Shown here: piece after piece, positions 43,396 to 52,904 of the stretch
Layout of the letters: every line of letters starts with the position of its first letter
How positions within the stretch are numbered: position 1 is the stretch's first letter
From: Paenibacillus arenilitoris
Lineage (GTDB): Bacteria; Bacillota; Bacilli; Paenibacillales; Paenibacillaceae
Direction: 5' to 3'
Length of the DNA stretch: 64,000 nucleotides
Assembly: GCF_014705655.1 (NCBI RefSeq)
Contig: NZ_JACXIY010000007.1
Span: 120,415 to 184,414, forward strand
Translations under genes and position numbers: made by a program
The notes under the pieces: model-generated
The model's input: the letters and a program-made list of their open reading frames with translations, nothing else
Database searches by the model: none
What the model was told of the DNA's origin: nothing

Positions 43396-43494
43396 GAAGC
43401 GAGCTTCGTCCCGGGAGCTCCGGCACGCTTCGCGGCCGTGGCGATCTCGGCGTGCAGCACTCTCTACGGCGGCAGAACAGGAAGGAGCATGGTT

Positions 43495-44475
43495 ATGGCA
43501 CTCATCGGAACGGGAAAATCTTCGGCAGCTCAAGTGCCGGAGGCGGCGCGGGACTCCCGAATTCGCTTCGGGACGCGCGTAAAGAAGGATTTTGCCAAGA
43601 ACAAGCTGATTTATTTGATGTTAAGTCCGGCGGTTATTTATTTTCTATTGTTTCATTACGGTCCCATGTACGGCATGCAAATCGCCTTCAAAGATTTTGC
43701 GATCAACCTGGGCATCAACGGAAGTCCGTGGACGGGCTTCGACAACTTCAAGGAGTTTTTCTCGAGCTTTTATTTCGGACGCATTCTCGTCAATACGCTG
43801 CTCTTGAGCTTGTACAGCTTGATCTTTGCATTCCCGGCCGGCATCGTGCTCGCGCTGTTGCTGAACGAAGTGCGGAAGAGCTGGTTCAAGCGTTCCGTGC
43901 AGACGATCACGTATATGCCGCATTTCATCTCGCTGGTCGTCGTCGTCGGCATTATGTTCGACTTCCTTGCCCGGGACGGCCTCGTCAACAACCTGCTGAC
44001 CTCCGTATTCGGCATCGAACCTATCGCATTCATGAGAGAAGCAGACTGGTTCAGAACCTTGTATATCGGCTCCGGCATCTGGCAGAACATCGGCTGGAGC
44101 TCCATCATATTTCTGGCAGCCATCTCCACGATCGATCCGTCCATCTACGAAGCCGCCCGAATCGACGGCGCGAGCCGCTGGAAGCAAACGCTGCACGTGA
44201 CGCTGCCGGGCATCGCGCCGACGATCATTATTCTGCTCATCCTGAATATCGGCCATATGCTGTCGGTCGGCAACGAGAAGATTCTGCTTATGTACAATCC
44301 AATTACGTATTCGACTGCCGACGTCATCGGCACGTATACGTACCGCAAGGGGATTCTGGAGACGAACTACAGCTATGCGGCCGCGGTCGGCATGTTCAAC
44401 GCGATCATCAGCTTCACGCTGCTGGTCATCGCGAACACCGTATCCCGGAAAACGAGCGAAACCAAACTTTGGTAA
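43495..44475 (+). CDS. Sugar ABC transporter permease (LplB type)
   Basis: This 326-residue permease has six predicted helices and the cytoplasmic EAA loop EAARIDGASRWKQTLHVTLP near 220-240, which couples to the ATPase. The extended N-terminus (about 40 residues, basic) before LIYLMLSPAVIYFLLFHYGPMYG is typical of LplB-like proteins. I choose ATG 43495, seven bases after AAGGAG; an ATG two codons earlier is too close to that site, and the frame remains open upstream through the intercistronic hairpin. It works as a heterodimer with the next gene product, 12 bp downstream. Confidence 0.92.
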   Translation: MALIGTGKSSAAQVPEAARDSRIRFGTRVKKDFAKNKLIYLMLSPAVIYFLLFHYGPMYGMQIAFKDFAINLGINGSPWTGFDNFKEFFSSFYFGRILVNTLLLSLYSLIFAFPAGIVLALLLNEVRKSWFKRSVQTITYMPHFISLVVVVGIMFDFLARDGLVNNLLTSVFGIEPIAFMREADWFRTLYIGSGIWQNIGWSSIIFLAAISTIDPSIYEAARIDGASRWKQTLHVTLPGIAPTIIILLILNIGHMLSVGNEKILLMYNPITYSTADVIGTYTYRKGILETNYSYAAAVGMFNAIISFTLLVIANTVSRKTSETKLW

Positions 44476-44487
44476 GGAGTGATCGTG

Positions 44488-45363
44488 ATGAAGGCTACAA
44501 CCGGCGAACGCGTCTTCGGCGTCTTTAACGTCGCCTTTCTCTTCGCGTTATCCTTGGCCGCCCTTTACCCGCTCGTGTTCGTGCTGTTCGCTTCGTTCAG
44601 CGATCCCGGCCAATTGGCGCAGACTAGGGGCTTCCTGTTTTTCCCGAAAGGGTTCACTTTAGACGCTTACGAGATGGTGTTCAAAAATCCGTCGATCGGG
44701 ACGGCTTATCTGAATACGTTGTTTTACGTGATCGTGGGAACGTCGCTGAACATCTTCCTGTCATCGATGGCGGCTTACGGCTTGTCCAGGCGTGATGTGC
44801 TGTGGAAAAATCCGATCATGTTCATGATCACGTTTACGATGTTTTTCGAAGGCGGCCTTATTCCTTCGTTCTTGCTCATAAACGAGCTCGGCATGATGGA
44901 TACCCGCTTGGCGATTATCATTCCGACGGCGATCAGCGCGTTTAACCTAATTATTATGCGCACGGCGTTCCAAAGCGTGCCGCTGGAGCTGGAGGAATCG
45001 GCCAAGCTGGACGGTGCGAACGACTTCCGTATCTGCTGGTCGGTCATCTTCCCGCTGTCGATGCCGGTCATCGCGGTCATGCTGCTCTTCTACGGCGTGT
45101 CCCACTGGAATTCATGGTTCTCGGCGATGATCTACTTGCAGGACCGCGGCTTGTTCCCGCTGCAGCTGATTCTCCGCGAAATTTTGATCGTCAACGACAC
45201 GAACAGCATGATGACGGACGTCAGTTCCGGCGACCAGATGCCGATCGGGGAAACGATCAAATACGCGACGATTATCATCGCGACGGTGCCGATACTATGC
45301 GTGTATCCGTTTTTGCAGAAGTATTTCGTGAAAGGGGTCATGATTGGGGCGGTGAAGGGGTGA
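44488..45363 (+). CDS. Sugar ABC transporter permease (LplC/YtcP type)
   Basis: This 291-residue permease has six helices and an EAA loop (LEESAKLDGANDFRICWSVIFPLS near 172-195). It is the second half of the importer. Its N-terminus (GERVFGVFNVAFLFALSLAALYPLVFVLFASFSDP) and the GGLIPSFLL segment are characteristic of the LplC/CarbT family. The ATG at 44488 lies eight bases after AAGGAG; the GTG at 44479 overlaps that site and is not used. A strong terminator follows, ending the transporter operon. No sugar hydrolase gene accompanies the operon, so the imported sugar cannot be inferred. Confidence 0.92.
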   Translation: MKATTGERVFGVFNVAFLFALSLAALYPLVFVLFASFSDPGQLAQTRGFLFFPKGFTLDAYEMVFKNPSIGTAYLNTLFYVIVGTSLNIFLSSMAAYGLSRRDVLWKNPIMFMITFTMFFEGGLIPSFLLINELGMMDTRLAIIIPTAISAFNLIIMRTAFQSVPLELEESAKLDGANDFRICWSVIFPLSMPVIAVMLLFYGVSHWNSWFSAMIYLQDRGLFPLQLILREILIVNDTNSMMTDVSSGDQMPIGETIKYATIIIATVPILCVYPFLQKYFVKGVMIGAVKG

Positions 45364-45381
45364 ATCGTGTCGATCAAAAAA

Positions 45382-45423
45382 TGGGGCATGGATGCGCGAT
45401 TCGCGTATCCATGCCCCGTTTTT
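45382..45423 (+). terminator. Rho-independent terminator of the sugar transporter operon
   Basis: GGGGCATGGATGCGCG (from 45383) pairs with CGCGTATCCATGCCCC (to 45417) with one G-T pair, followed by GTTTTT. Confidence 0.9.
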
Positions 45424-45519
45424 GATGAGCGCCGTTCATCCCGATCATGACGGCAGGGTCATCGCATGTCGATCCGCCGCATGAGGGCGAGCATCGTGCA
45501 TCTTAGATGCGACTCCGCG

Positions 45520-46266
45520 TTAAACCTTTAACATCGTCTCGAATTTGTCGGCGTCAAGCACGTTGCCGACGTAGAAGTCGCCGAAGTCCGCGTAGCGGGC
45601 GCTGACTTCGTCGAAGCGCATTTCGTAGATCAGCTTCTTGAATTGAAGCGCGTCGTCCGCGAACAGCGTCACGCCCCATTCCCAGTTGTCGAAGCCTACG
45701 GAGCCCGTAATGATCTGCTTGACCTTGCCGGCATATTGGCGGCCGATCATGCCGTGGCTGCGCATGAGCGAGCGGCGCTCGTCCATGCCGAGCATGTACC
45801 AGTTGTCCGCCCCGTCGCGGCGCTTGTTCATCGGGTAGAAGCAGATATGGTTCGCCTTCGGCAGCGTCGGCTTCAGCCTTGCGACGATGTCCGGATTCTG
45901 CATCGGGTCCGAGCCCGGCTGCGCCATGTAATTGCTCAGCTCCACGACGCTGACGTAGGAGTGGACCGGATAGGTAAAGCTCGCGAACGTCGTTTTGTTG
46001 AACGCCGTCTCGATCGCGTTCAGCTCCTCGAGCGACTCGCGCAAATGCATAAATACGAAATCGGCCTTCTGGCCGACGATGGAATAGACGGCGGTGCTTC
46101 CCTGCTTGTTTTGTTCCGTTTCCGACCATTGCCGCAAAAAGCTTTGCAGCTCGTCCAGCGCGCGGCTTCGCTCGCTCTCGTCTGCCAAGCGCCAAGCGGT
46201 CCAGTCGACGCTGCGGAATTCGTGCAGCGAGAACCAGCCTTCCAGTGTTTGTGCTGCTTCACTCAT
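45520..46266 (-). CDS. hemQ: Coproheme decarboxylase HemQ
   Basis: This 248-residue protein of the chlorite-dismutase fold performs the last step of Gram-positive heme synthesis, oxidative decarboxylation of coproheme to heme b with peroxide. Characteristic stretches are [17 protein letters not shown] near 142-158 with the catalytic Tyr and Lys, [13 protein letters not shown] near 168-180 with the heme-ligand His, and [15 protein letters not shown] near 190. The ATG at 46266 gives normal family length and has AAAGGAG 11 bases upstream; an earlier in-frame ATG abuts its site. No terminator with a T tract follows. Confidence 0.93.
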   Translation of the reverse strand: MSEAAQTLEGWFSLHEFRSVDWTAWRLADESERSRALDELQSFLRQWSETEQNKQGSTAVYSIVGQKADFVFMHLRESLEELNAIETAFNKTTFASFTYPVHSYVSVVELSNYMAQPGSDPMQNPDIVARLKPTLPKANHICFYPMNKRRDGADNWYMLGMDERRSLMRSHGMIGRQYAGKVKQIITGSVGFDNWEWGVTLFADDALQFKKLIYEMRFDEVSARYADFGDFYVGNVLDADKFETMLKV

Positions 46267-46431
46267 TGGATAGATTGCTCCTTTCATGCTCCTTATTGAT
46301 GCTTCAATCATTGTATCGTAAGGTGGCGGATGGGAGCAAATGGCGGTCTTGTGACATTTGTCCCCATCCGATTGACTTCCCCCGCGCCATTCTTTAAACT
46401 AAAAAACGAGAATCTGAAAGGGGAAGTCCGG

Positions 46432-46722
46432 ATGCTTCAGCTGATTATAGCGACGGTGCTGTTTATGGTCATGATGTTCGGCATCGGCTTTATTTTGAAT
46501 ATGCTTTTGAAGACGACATGGTTTCCGATTTATTTGTTCATTCTCGTCCTCATTCCGCTCGGCATATGGGCGCCGTGGGACAGCTCCGCCGAGGCGACGA
46601 TCGCGAACTTCGCCCATTATACGATCGTGGATTACATACCGGTCATCGGCGCGCTCGCCGGCGCCTACATTAGCGGCTGGGCGATCCGGGCGCTGCGCCG
46701 GGGCGGCTACAAGATGTTCTAG
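46432..46722 (+). CDS. YuiB-family membrane protein
   Basis: This 96-residue protein has three predicted helices (residues 3-25, 28-48 and 65-85) and starts LQLIIATVLFMVMMFGIGFILNMLLKTTW, the YuiB-like N-terminus. The function is unknown. The ATG at 46432 has AAAGGGGA upstream; a longer frame extends toward hemQ without a site. It is divergent from hemQ across a 165-bp region and has its own terminator. In Bacillus yuiB lies near NADH dehydrogenase genes; here hemQ is the closest redox gene. Confidence 0.75.
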   Translation: MLQLIIATVLFMVMMFGIGFILNMLLKTTWFPIYLFILVLIPLGIWAPWDSSAEATIANFAHYTIVDYIPVIGALAGAYISGWAIRALRRGGYKMF

Positions 46723-46744
46723 CAGGCCAAGCGGCCGCTTTGAG

Positions 46745-46768
46745 AAATCCCTCGTTCGGGGGATTTTT
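46745..46768 (+). terminator. Terminator after the yuiB-like gene
   Basis: AAATCCCTC (46745-46753) pairs with GGGGGATTT (46758-46766) around GTTC, followed by T residues. Confidence 0.85.
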
Positions 46769-46804
46769 CTATTTTTCGACTCGCACCGCATAGGCCTTAT
46801 TTAT

Positions 46805-46812
46805 GCTAAAAT
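46805..46812 (+). promoter_or_regulatory. Extended -10 promoter of dnaB-dnaI
   Basis: TG-C-TAAAAT (TAAAAT at 46807-46812) lies 33 bp before the dnaB ATG. I see no good -35. The same TGCTAAAATG block occurs before the HAD gene (429-437) and uvrC (53217-53225). Confidence 0.45.
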
Positions 46813-46845
46813 GATAGAGAGAAAGCTAGGGATGGAGTCGGTGCA

Positions 46846-48369
46846 ATGCGCATCCATAATCTTTTGCAGTACACGGAACACCACCGTTATTACATATTCC
46901 GCGATTTTTCGCTCAGCAGCCTGGACTATAAAATGTTGTCGCTCATCTATCAGCCGATGATCGGTGCCTTCGCCGTCGCCTTCTATCAGCAGCTGTACCA
47001 CGGCATCGCGGAAGGGTATGCCGGATATTCGCCCCTGGAGCCGCAGAGGAAGCTGTTCCTCGGTCTCGGGCTCGAGATGAACGAGCGGGGGCGCCGGTAT
47101 TTGATCGAGCAGGCCTCGAAGCTTGAAGCGGTCGGCTTGCTGCAGACCTCGAGGCTGGCCGTGCCGGACAACGCTGACGTCATTTACGAATACGAGCTGG
47201 CCGAGCCGCTCTCGCCGGCGGAATTTTTCCGCAATATGCATCTTGCGATGCTGCTGCGCGACAAGGTCGGCAAGTATGCGGTCATCGCCCTGCGCGAATC
47301 GTTCGGCGCGGGAGAGCCGGACGAGCTGGCCGGCGCCGAGCTGGCGAAGGAGAACATTTCGGTGCCGTTCTACGAGTTGTTCAAGCTGAACATGCAGTCG
47401 GTAGACGACGAATTGGAGCAGGCGCTGACGGAGGTCGCCCCTTCGCGGCAACCATCGGAGCGGGCCGCGCCGGCAACGGCGGGCATCCCGTACGGCGAGA
47501 TCATATTGCGCTTTCCCCGCAATTCGGCGAACCGGCGTTTCGTCGAGCGGCTCCGCGGCGACGAGGAGCAGCTGGCGCAGGTGAATTACGTTGCCTATAA
47601 ATACAATCTGACCGTAACCGACGTATGCCGTCTTCTCGATGAGGACGGCATCTTCGGCGGCAGCGGCGAGCTGCAGGTCGACGAAATGCAGCTGAGAGCG
47701 AATCAGCTGTACCGGCAGGACAAGAAACGGGAAGGCGACCGGCAGCGTGCGCTTGCAAGGACGAAGCAGACCGCGGGCGAGCCGGATGGCGCGGACGAGC
47801 TGGCCGAGGAATACGAGGTCCGGGAACAGGATTTCCTGCAGGTGCCGAATCAGCTGAGCGGCCGATGCGACATCCAGCAATATAACATGCTGATGCGCAA
47901 CGAGCCGCATACGAGGTTTTTGCAGCGGTTTTTCCCCGGCGCGGTACCGGATTGGATCGAGCGGGCGTTTGAGCGAATCGATATCAACTATAAGCTCGCG
48001 GCTCCCGTCATTAACGTGCTCATTCATTACGTCATCGGCGCGAACGACGCCCAGCGGGTAACGAAGACGTTCCTCGAAGCGGTTGCGTCCAACATGCTGG
48101 TGAAGCAGGTCGACACGTTCGAGAAGGCGGTCCAGTACGTCAGGGAGCAGACGCAGATGGAGCAGGAGAAGGAACGCCGCAAGGATGCGCCGGCCGGTTA
48201 CGGCGGCCGCGGCGGCTATGCGGGCAAAGGGAGCGGCAGGGGAGGCGCGCGCGGCGCGGCGCGCAAGCCGGAAATTCCGATCGTGCAGGACGGGCGTACG
48301 GGCTCGGCCGTGTCGGCCGCGGAGCTGGAGGAGCTGCGCAAGCTGGCGCGCAAATTGGACGGAAACTAA
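46846..48369 (+). CDS. dnaB: Replication initiation/membrane attachment protein DnaB
   Basis: This 507-residue Firmicute DnaB (not the helicase) acts with DnaD and DnaI to load the replicative helicase DnaC at oriC and at stalled forks. The N-terminal winged-helix part begins YYIFRDFSLSSLDYKMLSLIYQPMIG. The DDBH2-type region is at about 340-430 (FLQRFFPGAVPDWIERAFERI...NVLIHYVI). An Arg/Gly-rich stretch near 450-475 precedes the acidic end. The dnaI gene follows after 21 bp on the same strand, the conserved arrangement. A long open frame on the opposite strand across both genes is an antisense shadow. Confidence 0.93.
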   Translation: MRIHNLLQYTEHHRYYIFRDFSLSSLDYKMLSLIYQPMIGAFAVAFYQQLYHGIAEGYAGYSPLEPQRKLFLGLGLEMNERGRRYLIEQASKLEAVGLLQTSRLAVPDNADVIYEYELAEPLSPAEFFRNMHLAMLLRDKVGKYAVIALRESFGAGEPDELAGAELAKENISVPFYELFKLNMQSVDDELEQALTEVAPSRQPSERAAPATAGIPYGEIILRFPRNSANRRFVERLRGDEEQLAQVNYVAYKYNLTVTDVCRLLDEDGIFGGSGELQVDEMQLRANQLYRQDKKREGDRQRALARTKQTAGEPDGADELAEEYEVREQDFLQVPNQLSGRCDIQQYNMLMRNEPHTRFLQRFFPGAVPDWIERAFERIDINYKLAAPVINVLIHYVIGANDAQRVTKTFLEAVASNMLVKQVDTFEKAVQYVREQTQMEQEKERRKDAPAGYGGRGGYAGKGSGRGGARGAARKPEIPIVQDGRTGSAVSAAELEELRKLARKLDGN

Positions 48370-48390
48370 GCGAAGCGGGGGGAGCGGGCA

Positions 48391-49347
48391 ATGGAATCTT
48401 TGGGCGAGATGCTGAAAGCGTGGCCGACAGGCCGGACGATAACGGAGCAGGCCGAGCAGAAGCTCGCGGAGCTGCTTGCGGAGCCGCTCGTGGCGAAGCT
48501 GCGGGCGAAATACCCGGAGCTGGACGACCATACGATCAAGATCAATATGAGCCGCGTCTATCAATACGTGACCGAATACCGGAACTGTTCCGATTGTCCG
48601 GGACTTGAACGGTGCCCGAACGATTTCGAGGGGCATTATACGATGCTCGGCTGCGACACTTCGTACGGCTACCCCCAGCTTCACGACCGCAAGGTGGCCT
48701 GCAAGAAGTTTACGGCGCGCCAGAAGGAGGAGCGGATCCGGAGCCGGATCCGCAGCTTCTATATCGACGAGAAGGCGCTGAGGAGAGGCTACTCTTCGGA
48801 TGAGATATTGACGAATGACTTGGAGCGGGCCAAAGCCGTCGGGCAGCTGCTCCGATACATCGACCGGACGAAGGAGCACGGCCTGCAGGAAGAGGGGCTC
48901 TATCTGGCCGGGCAGTTCGGAACGGGCAAGACGTTTCTGATGTGCTATATGCTGCAGGAGCTGGCGAAGGCGGGCTATTCCGGCGTCATCGTCTACATGC
49001 CCGACTTCGTCGAAGATTTGAAATCGCTCATGCATGAGCCCGGCAAGCTGAAGGAAACGGTCGAGATGATGAAGGAGACGGATTTGCTTATTTTCGACGA
49101 TATCGGCGCCGAGAATTTGAATCCTTGGGTGCGCGACCACGTGCTGGGCGCCATCCTGAATTACCGGATGCAGCGCAAGCCGACCTTCTATACGTCGAAT
49201 TACGAGCTTGACGCGTTGGAGCGCCATTTCAGCTTTACGAGCAAGGACGGCGACGAGCTGCACAAGGGGCAGCGAATTATGGACCGCATCCGGCCGTACG
49301 TCGAGGTCGTGATGGTAACGGGCGAGAACAAACGCGGACGCAAATAA
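48391..49347 (+). CDS. dnaI: Helicase loader DnaI
   Basis: This 318-residue AAA+ helicase loader has an N-terminal zinc-binding part with CSDC and further Cys residues near 64-75 that contacts the helicase. The ATPase core has Walker A GQFGTGKT near 171-178, Walker B LLIFDDIGAE near 231-240 and sensor TSNYELDALERHF near 268. It puts the hexameric helicase onto DNA with DnaB and DnaD. A GGGGGAG site precedes the ATG and a terminator follows. The sequence is complete, with normal length for the family (311 residues in B. subtilis). Confidence 0.94.
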   Translation: MESLGEMLKAWPTGRTITEQAEQKLAELLAEPLVAKLRAKYPELDDHTIKINMSRVYQYVTEYRNCSDCPGLERCPNDFEGHYTMLGCDTSYGYPQLHDRKVACKKFTARQKEERIRSRIRSFYIDEKALRRGYSSDEILTNDLERAKAVGQLLRYIDRTKEHGLQEEGLYLAGQFGTGKTFLMCYMLQELAKAGYSGVIVYMPDFVEDLKSLMHEPGKLKETVEMMKETDLLIFDDIGAENLNPWVRDHVLGAILNYRMQRKPTFYTSNYELDALERHFSFTSKDGDELHKGQRIMDRIRPYVEVVMVTGENKRGRK

Positions 49348-49357
49348 GCGTTGGAAG

Positions 49358-49408
49358 AAGCTTCAATGGGCCGATCCCGGCAGGGAATGGGCCCGCTGAA
49401 GCTTTTTT
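49358..49408 (+). terminator. Terminator after dnaI
   Basis: AAGCTTCA (49358-49365) pairs with TGAAGCTT (49397-49404), with GGGC/GCCC inside, followed by T residues. Confidence 0.85.
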
Positions 49409-49467
49409 CGTTTTTTGGGGCGATATAAGCGTTGTTTATGGGATTGATCATTTTTTTAAATTATGTA

Positions 49468-49497
49468 TTGACAGTCCGGCCGGTCCGCTGGTAATAT
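49468..49497 (+). promoter_or_regulatory. Sigma-A promoter of the sulfate transport operon
   Basis: TTGACA (49468-49473), an 18-bp spacer and TAATAT (49492-49497) are followed by a leader of about 150 bases before the first start codon. Confidence 0.75.
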
Positions 49498-49653
49498 TCA
49501 TCCATAACCAACTAAACAGGTAGGAATAGTGATTAACGACCGGACGAACCGGAGTAGACACCTAACTGACGGTAGAACAAGCGATCGGCTCATCGAAGGA
49601 TGAACGGAGCGCGGATCTACGAGCCTGTCACATTAAATAAGGGGTGTTATGGC

Positions 49654-50760
49654 ATGATGAAAAAGCTTACTCAAGTTCGTTCCGTCGTTATCCTGCTGGC
49701 ATTGGCGCTCACGCTCGCCGCATGCGGCCAAGGCGGCGGCAATGCCGGAAATAATCGTGAAACGAATCAACCGGCCGGTGAGTCGACCCCGTCGAACGCG
49801 GCTCCGGAGCAGGAACCGAAGCCTCCTGTGGAGCTGCTGAACGTATCGTACGATCCGACCCGCGAGCTGTACGTCGAATTCAACGAGGCGTTCGCCAAGC
49901 ATTGGAAAGCGGAGACGGGGCAGGACGTCACGGTCAAGCAGTCCCATGGCGGATCGGGCAAGCAAGGCCGCGCCGTCATCGACGGGCTCAAAGCGGATGT
50001 CGTCACGCTGGCGCTGGGCTACGATATCGACGCGATCGTCGAGCCGGGCTTGATCGAGGCGGATTGGCAGTCGCAATTCGAGCATAACAGCTCGCCGTAT
50101 ACGTCGACGATCGTATTTCTCGTCCGCAAAGGGAACCCGAAGGGCATCAAGGATTGGAACGACCTGATCAAAGACGGCGTCGAAGTCATTACGCCGAATC
50201 CGAAAACGTCGGGCGGCGCGCGCTGGAACTATCTAGCCGCCTGGGGCTATGCCCTGAAGCGGAACGGCGGCGACGAAGCGAAGGCGCAGCAATTCGTTGC
50301 CGAGCTGTTCAAGCATGTGCCGGTTCTCGATTCGGGCGCGCGCGGCTCGACGACGACGTTCGTCGAACGCGGTATCGGCGACGTCCTGCTCGCATGGGAG
50401 AACGAAGCGTTCCTGTCGATCAACGAGCTCGGACCGGATAAATTCGAGATCGTCTATCCGTCGCTCAGCATTTTGGCGGAACCGCCGGTCGCCGTCGTGG
50501 ATAAGGTGGTAGACGAGCGCGGAACGCGCGAGGCGGCGGAAGCTTACTTGCAATATTTGTACACGGAGGAAGGCCAGGAAATCGCGGCCAAAAATTACTA
50601 CCGCCCGATCTCCGAGACGGTCGCGGCGAAATACGCGGAGCAGTTCAAAGCGCTGGAGCTGCTGTCGATCGACAAGGATTTCGGCGGATGGAAGGAAGCG
50701 CAGACGAAGCATTTTGCGGACGGCGGCATATTTGACCAAATATACGCGCCTGGATCGTAA
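49654..50760 (+). CDS. Sulfate ABC transporter substrate-binding lipoprotein
   Basis: This 368-residue lipoprotein has a signal peptide ending LAAC (Cys about 25) and an Asn/Gly/Glu-rich spacer. The sulfate-binding domain of the Sbp/CysP family is marked by [17 protein letters not shown] near 62-78, [20 protein letters not shown] near 92-112, [12 protein letters not shown] near 115, and [20 protein letters not shown] near 188. Residues of the QSHGGSGKQ and TSGGAR loops bind the oxyanion. The ATG at 49654 is preceded by AAGGGGTG; the open frame begins earlier without a site. It heads an operon with two permeases. Confidence 0.93.
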   Translation: MMKKLTQVRSVVILLALALTLAACGQGGGNAGNNRETNQPAGESTPSNAAPEQEPKPPVELLNVSYDPTRELYVEFNEAFAKHWKAETGQDVTVKQSHGGSGKQGRAVIDGLKADVVTLALGYDIDAIVEPGLIEADWQSQFEHNSSPYTSTIVFLVRKGNPKGIKDWNDLIKDGVEVITPNPKTSGGARWNYLAAWGYALKRNGGDEAKAQQFVAELFKHVPVLDSGARGSTTTFVERGIGDVLLAWENEAFLSINELGPDKFEIVYPSLSILAEPPVAVVDKVVDERGTREAAEAYLQYLYTEEGQEIAAKNYYRPISETVAAKYAEQFKALELLSIDKDFGGWKEAQTKHFADGGIFDQIYAPGS

Positions 50761-50793
50761 GGCCATGACCGCAGAGATTGGAGCTGACTTCAC

Positions 50794-51633
50794 ATGAAAG
50801 GTTCCAAGCCCCGTAACCGCAACGTTCTGCCGGGTTTTGGCTTATCGCTTGGCTTCACGTTGTTCTATTTGAGCCTGATCGTCCTGATCCCGCTGGTTGC
50901 CGTGTTCTTCCGCACGGCAGAGCTCAGCTGGCCGGAATTTTGGAGCACGGTTACGAGCGCCCGGGTGCTTGCGTCCTATCGGGTCAGCTTCGTAACGGCA
51001 TTCGCCGCCGGCCTCGTCAACGCGGTATTCGGCCTGATCATCGCCTGGGTGCTCGTACGGTACCGGTTCCCGGGCAAGAAGCTCGTCGACAGCCTCGTCG
51101 ACCTGCCGTTCGCGCTGCCGACCGCGGTTGCCGGGATTGCGCTGACGGCGATCTACGCGCCGAACGGCTGGATCGGATCGCTGCTGGAGCCGCTCGGCGT
51201 CAAGATCGCCTATTCGCCGGTCGGCATTACGATCGCCCTGATCTTTATCGGACTGCCGTTCGTCGTCCGTACCGTGCAGCCGGTGCTGCAGGATTTGGAC
51301 CAAGAAACGGAAGAAGCGGCGGTCATGCTGGGGGCGTACCGGCTGCGCACGTTCCGGAAGGTTATTTTGCCCGAGCTGACGCCGGCGCTCGTAACCGGGT
51401 TCGCGCTGGCGTTCGCAAGGGGCATCGGCGAGTACGGCTCGGTCGTCTTCATCTCCGGCAATATGCCGATGAAGACCGAGATCGCCCCGCTGCTCATCAT
51501 GACGAAGCTGGAGCAGTACGATTACGCGGGCGCTACCGCCATCGCGCTGGTCATGCTCGTCGTCTCCTTCCTCATGCTGCTCGTCATTAACGTACTGCAG
51601 TGGCGAATGAACCGCCGCGCGGTTGCGGATTAA
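50794..51633 (+). CDS. cysT: Sulfate ABC transporter permease CysT (CysU)
   Basis: This 279-residue permease has six helices and the CysT/CysU signature ([20 protein letters not shown] near 104-123). The EAA-type loop [23 protein letters not shown] near 171-193 contacts the ATPase. It forms the sulfate channel with CysW. It follows the binding-protein gene by 33 bp and precedes cysW by 14 bp. No cysA ATPase gene exists in the window, so the ATP-binding partner must be encoded elsewhere. Confidence 0.93.
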   Translation: MKGSKPRNRNVLPGFGLSLGFTLFYLSLIVLIPLVAVFFRTAELSWPEFWSTVTSARVLASYRVSFVTAFAAGLVNAVFGLIIAWVLVRYRFPGKKLVDSLVDLPFALPTAVAGIALTAIYAPNGWIGSLLEPLGVKIAYSPVGITIALIFIGLPFVVRTVQPVLQDLDQETEEAAVMLGAYRLRTFRKVILPELTPALVTGFALAFARGIGEYGSVVFISGNMPMKTEIAPLLIMTKLEQYDYAGATAIALVMLVVSFLMLLVINVLQWRMNRRAVAD

Positions 51634-51647
51634 AGGAGGAGCGAACG

Positions 51648-52523
51648 ATGGCAGGAGCCATAACGGTACACGCGTCGGATGAGGCCGCAAGACGGCCGAA
51701 GCCTATTACGGAATCGGGCCCCGTCAAGTGGATCCTTATCGGCATTGCTTTTCTGTTTCTCGGACTGGTCGTCTTGCTGCCGCTCGCGTCGGTGTTCGTC
51801 GAAGCGTTCAAGAAAGGCGCGGACGTTTACATCGATTCGATAACGGAGCCGGATGCGTTGTCGGCGCTGAAGCTGACGCTTCTGGTAGCCGTCATCGCCG
51901 TGCCGGTCAATACGGTCTTCGGGATCGCGGCCGCTTGGGCGATCAGCAAATTCCGGTTTCGCGGCAAAAACATACTCATTACGCTGATCGACTTGCCGTT
52001 TGCCGTCTCCCCGGTCATATCCGGCCTCATCTACGTGCTGCTCTTCGGAGCGCAAGGTTTTCTCGGGCCGTGGCTCGACGAGAGGGGCATTCAAATCATA
52101 TTCGCCGTGCCGGGCATCGTGCTGGCGACCGTCTTCGTAACGGTTCCGTTCGTCGCGCGGGAGCTGATTCCGCTCATGCAGGCGCAGGGCGTGCAGGAGG
52201 AGGAAGCGGCGGCGAGCCTTGGAGCGAAGGGCTGGCAAATATTTTGGCGGGTGACGGTCCCGAACATCAAGTGGGGCTTGCTGTACGGCGTTATCCTATG
52301 CAACGCGAGGGCGATGGGCGAATTCGGCGCCGTATCCGTCGTCTCCGGGCATATCAGGGGCGAGACGAACACGCTGCCGCTTCACGTGGAAATTTTGTAC
52401 AACGAGTATCAATTCTCCGCTTCGTTCGCGGTCGCCTCGCTGCTCGTCATGCTCGCGGTCGTTACGCTCGTCGTCAAGAGCATCGTGGAATGGAAGACGG
52501 GCCGGCAGCGGCCGATCGGCTAA
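51648..52523 (+). CDS. cysW: Sulfate ABC transporter permease CysW
   Basis: This 291-residue permease has six helices and the CysW signature ([21 protein letters not shown] near 121-141, [17 protein letters not shown] near 222-238). The EAA-type loop is [23 protein letters not shown] near 183. The N-terminus carries an extra ~20-residue soluble stretch. The ATG at 51648 follows AAAGGAGGAG; a longer open frame overlaps the end of cysT. The partner ATPase would be CysA, not encoded here. The next gene, yezD, follows after 34 bp and is probably in the same transcript. Confidence 0.93.
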   Translation: MAGAITVHASDEAARRPKPITESGPVKWILIGIAFLFLGLVVLLPLASVFVEAFKKGADVYIDSITEPDALSALKLTLLVAVIAVPVNTVFGIAAAWAISKFRFRGKNILITLIDLPFAVSPVISGLIYVLLFGAQGFLGPWLDERGIQIIFAVPGIVLATVFVTVPFVARELIPLMQAQGVQEEEAAASLGAKGWQIFWRVTVPNIKWGLLYGVILCNARAMGEFGAVSVVSGHIRGETNTLPLHVEILYNEYQFSASFAVASLLVMLAVVTLVVKSIVEWKTGRQRPIG

Positions 52524-52557
52524 TCGATGTTTAGAATGATAACTGGAGGGATTTCGA

Positions 52558-52794
52558 ATGGCAAAACCGTTGGAAGTGGATCAACAATGGCTGGAGCGGA
52601 TCGCGAATCAAGTGAACGGGCTTCAGTACGGGCAGGTCACGATTACGGTGCATGACGGGCGAATCGTCCAGATTGACCGAACGGAGAGAACGCGATATGA
52701 CGGACCCTCTCAGAAGCAGCAGTCTCCATCCGAGCAGCAATCGAAGCCCCGCGAGCAAGCATCGAACGGGGAGACGCTGCGCATCGTCCAGTAG
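52558..52794 (+). CDS. YezD-family small protein (DUF2292)
   Basis: This 78-residue protein has a YezD/DUF2292 core (WLERIANQVNGLQYGQVTITVHDGRIVQIDRTERTRYD, residues 11-48). A Gln/Ser/Pro-rich tail makes it longer than Bacillus YezD. In Bacillus the gene is co-controlled with sulfur-assimilation genes; its biochemical role is not known. Its position 34 bp behind cysW supports a sulfur link. The ATG has a GGAGGG site. A hairpin with weak T tract follows. Confidence 0.85.
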   Translation: MAKPLEVDQQWLERIANQVNGLQYGQVTITVHDGRIVQIDRTERTRYDGPSQKQQSPSEQQSKPREQASNGETLRIVQ

Positions 52795-52817
52795 CCGGCA
52801 TTTCGATTCTAGACAAG

Positions 52818-52860
52818 GAGCTGTCTCAAGAGGTCATGAAGCGACCTTTCGGGACAGCTC
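52818..52860 (+). terminator. Hairpin after yezD
   Basis: GAGCTGTC (52818-52825) pairs with GACAGCTC (52853-52860), with an inner AGGTC/GACCT. The T tract is poor. Confidence 0.5.
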
Positions 52861-52871
52861 TATGTTTGCAC

Positions 52872-52904
52872 AAAAAAAAGAGCAGCCGGCTGCTCTTTTT
52901 CTTT
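52872..52904. terminator. Palindromic bidirectional terminator between yezD and the yqzM-like gene
   Basis: AAAAAGAGCAGCC (52875-52887) and GGCTGCTCTTTTT (52888-52900) form a perfect palindrome with A and T tracts on either side, ending transcripts from both directions. Confidence 0.85.

Larger units (their letters stand above)
49348..49653. other. Intergenic region before the sulfate transport genes
   Basis: These 306 bp contain the dnaI terminator, a consensus promoter (49468-49497) and a leader of about 150 bases before the binding-protein gene. The leader can form small hairpins but shows no SAM-riboswitch core that I can recognise. No convincing coding frame is present. Confidence 0.6.

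Noticed and set aside
46801..49263. 820-codon open frame on the minus strand across dnaB and dnaI
   Set aside because: It is antisense to two well-identified genes, has no plausible domains and is Arg/Leu/His-rich as expected for the reverse strand of GC-rich coding sequence.
49505..49540. CymR binding site in the sulfate operon leader
   Set aside because: A TAGGAATA-like stretch is present but does not match a full CymR motif that I can state with confidence.
49498..49653. SAM (S-box) riboswitch before the sulfate genes
   Set aside because: The leader has small hairpins but none of the conserved S-box core, so no riboswitch was called.
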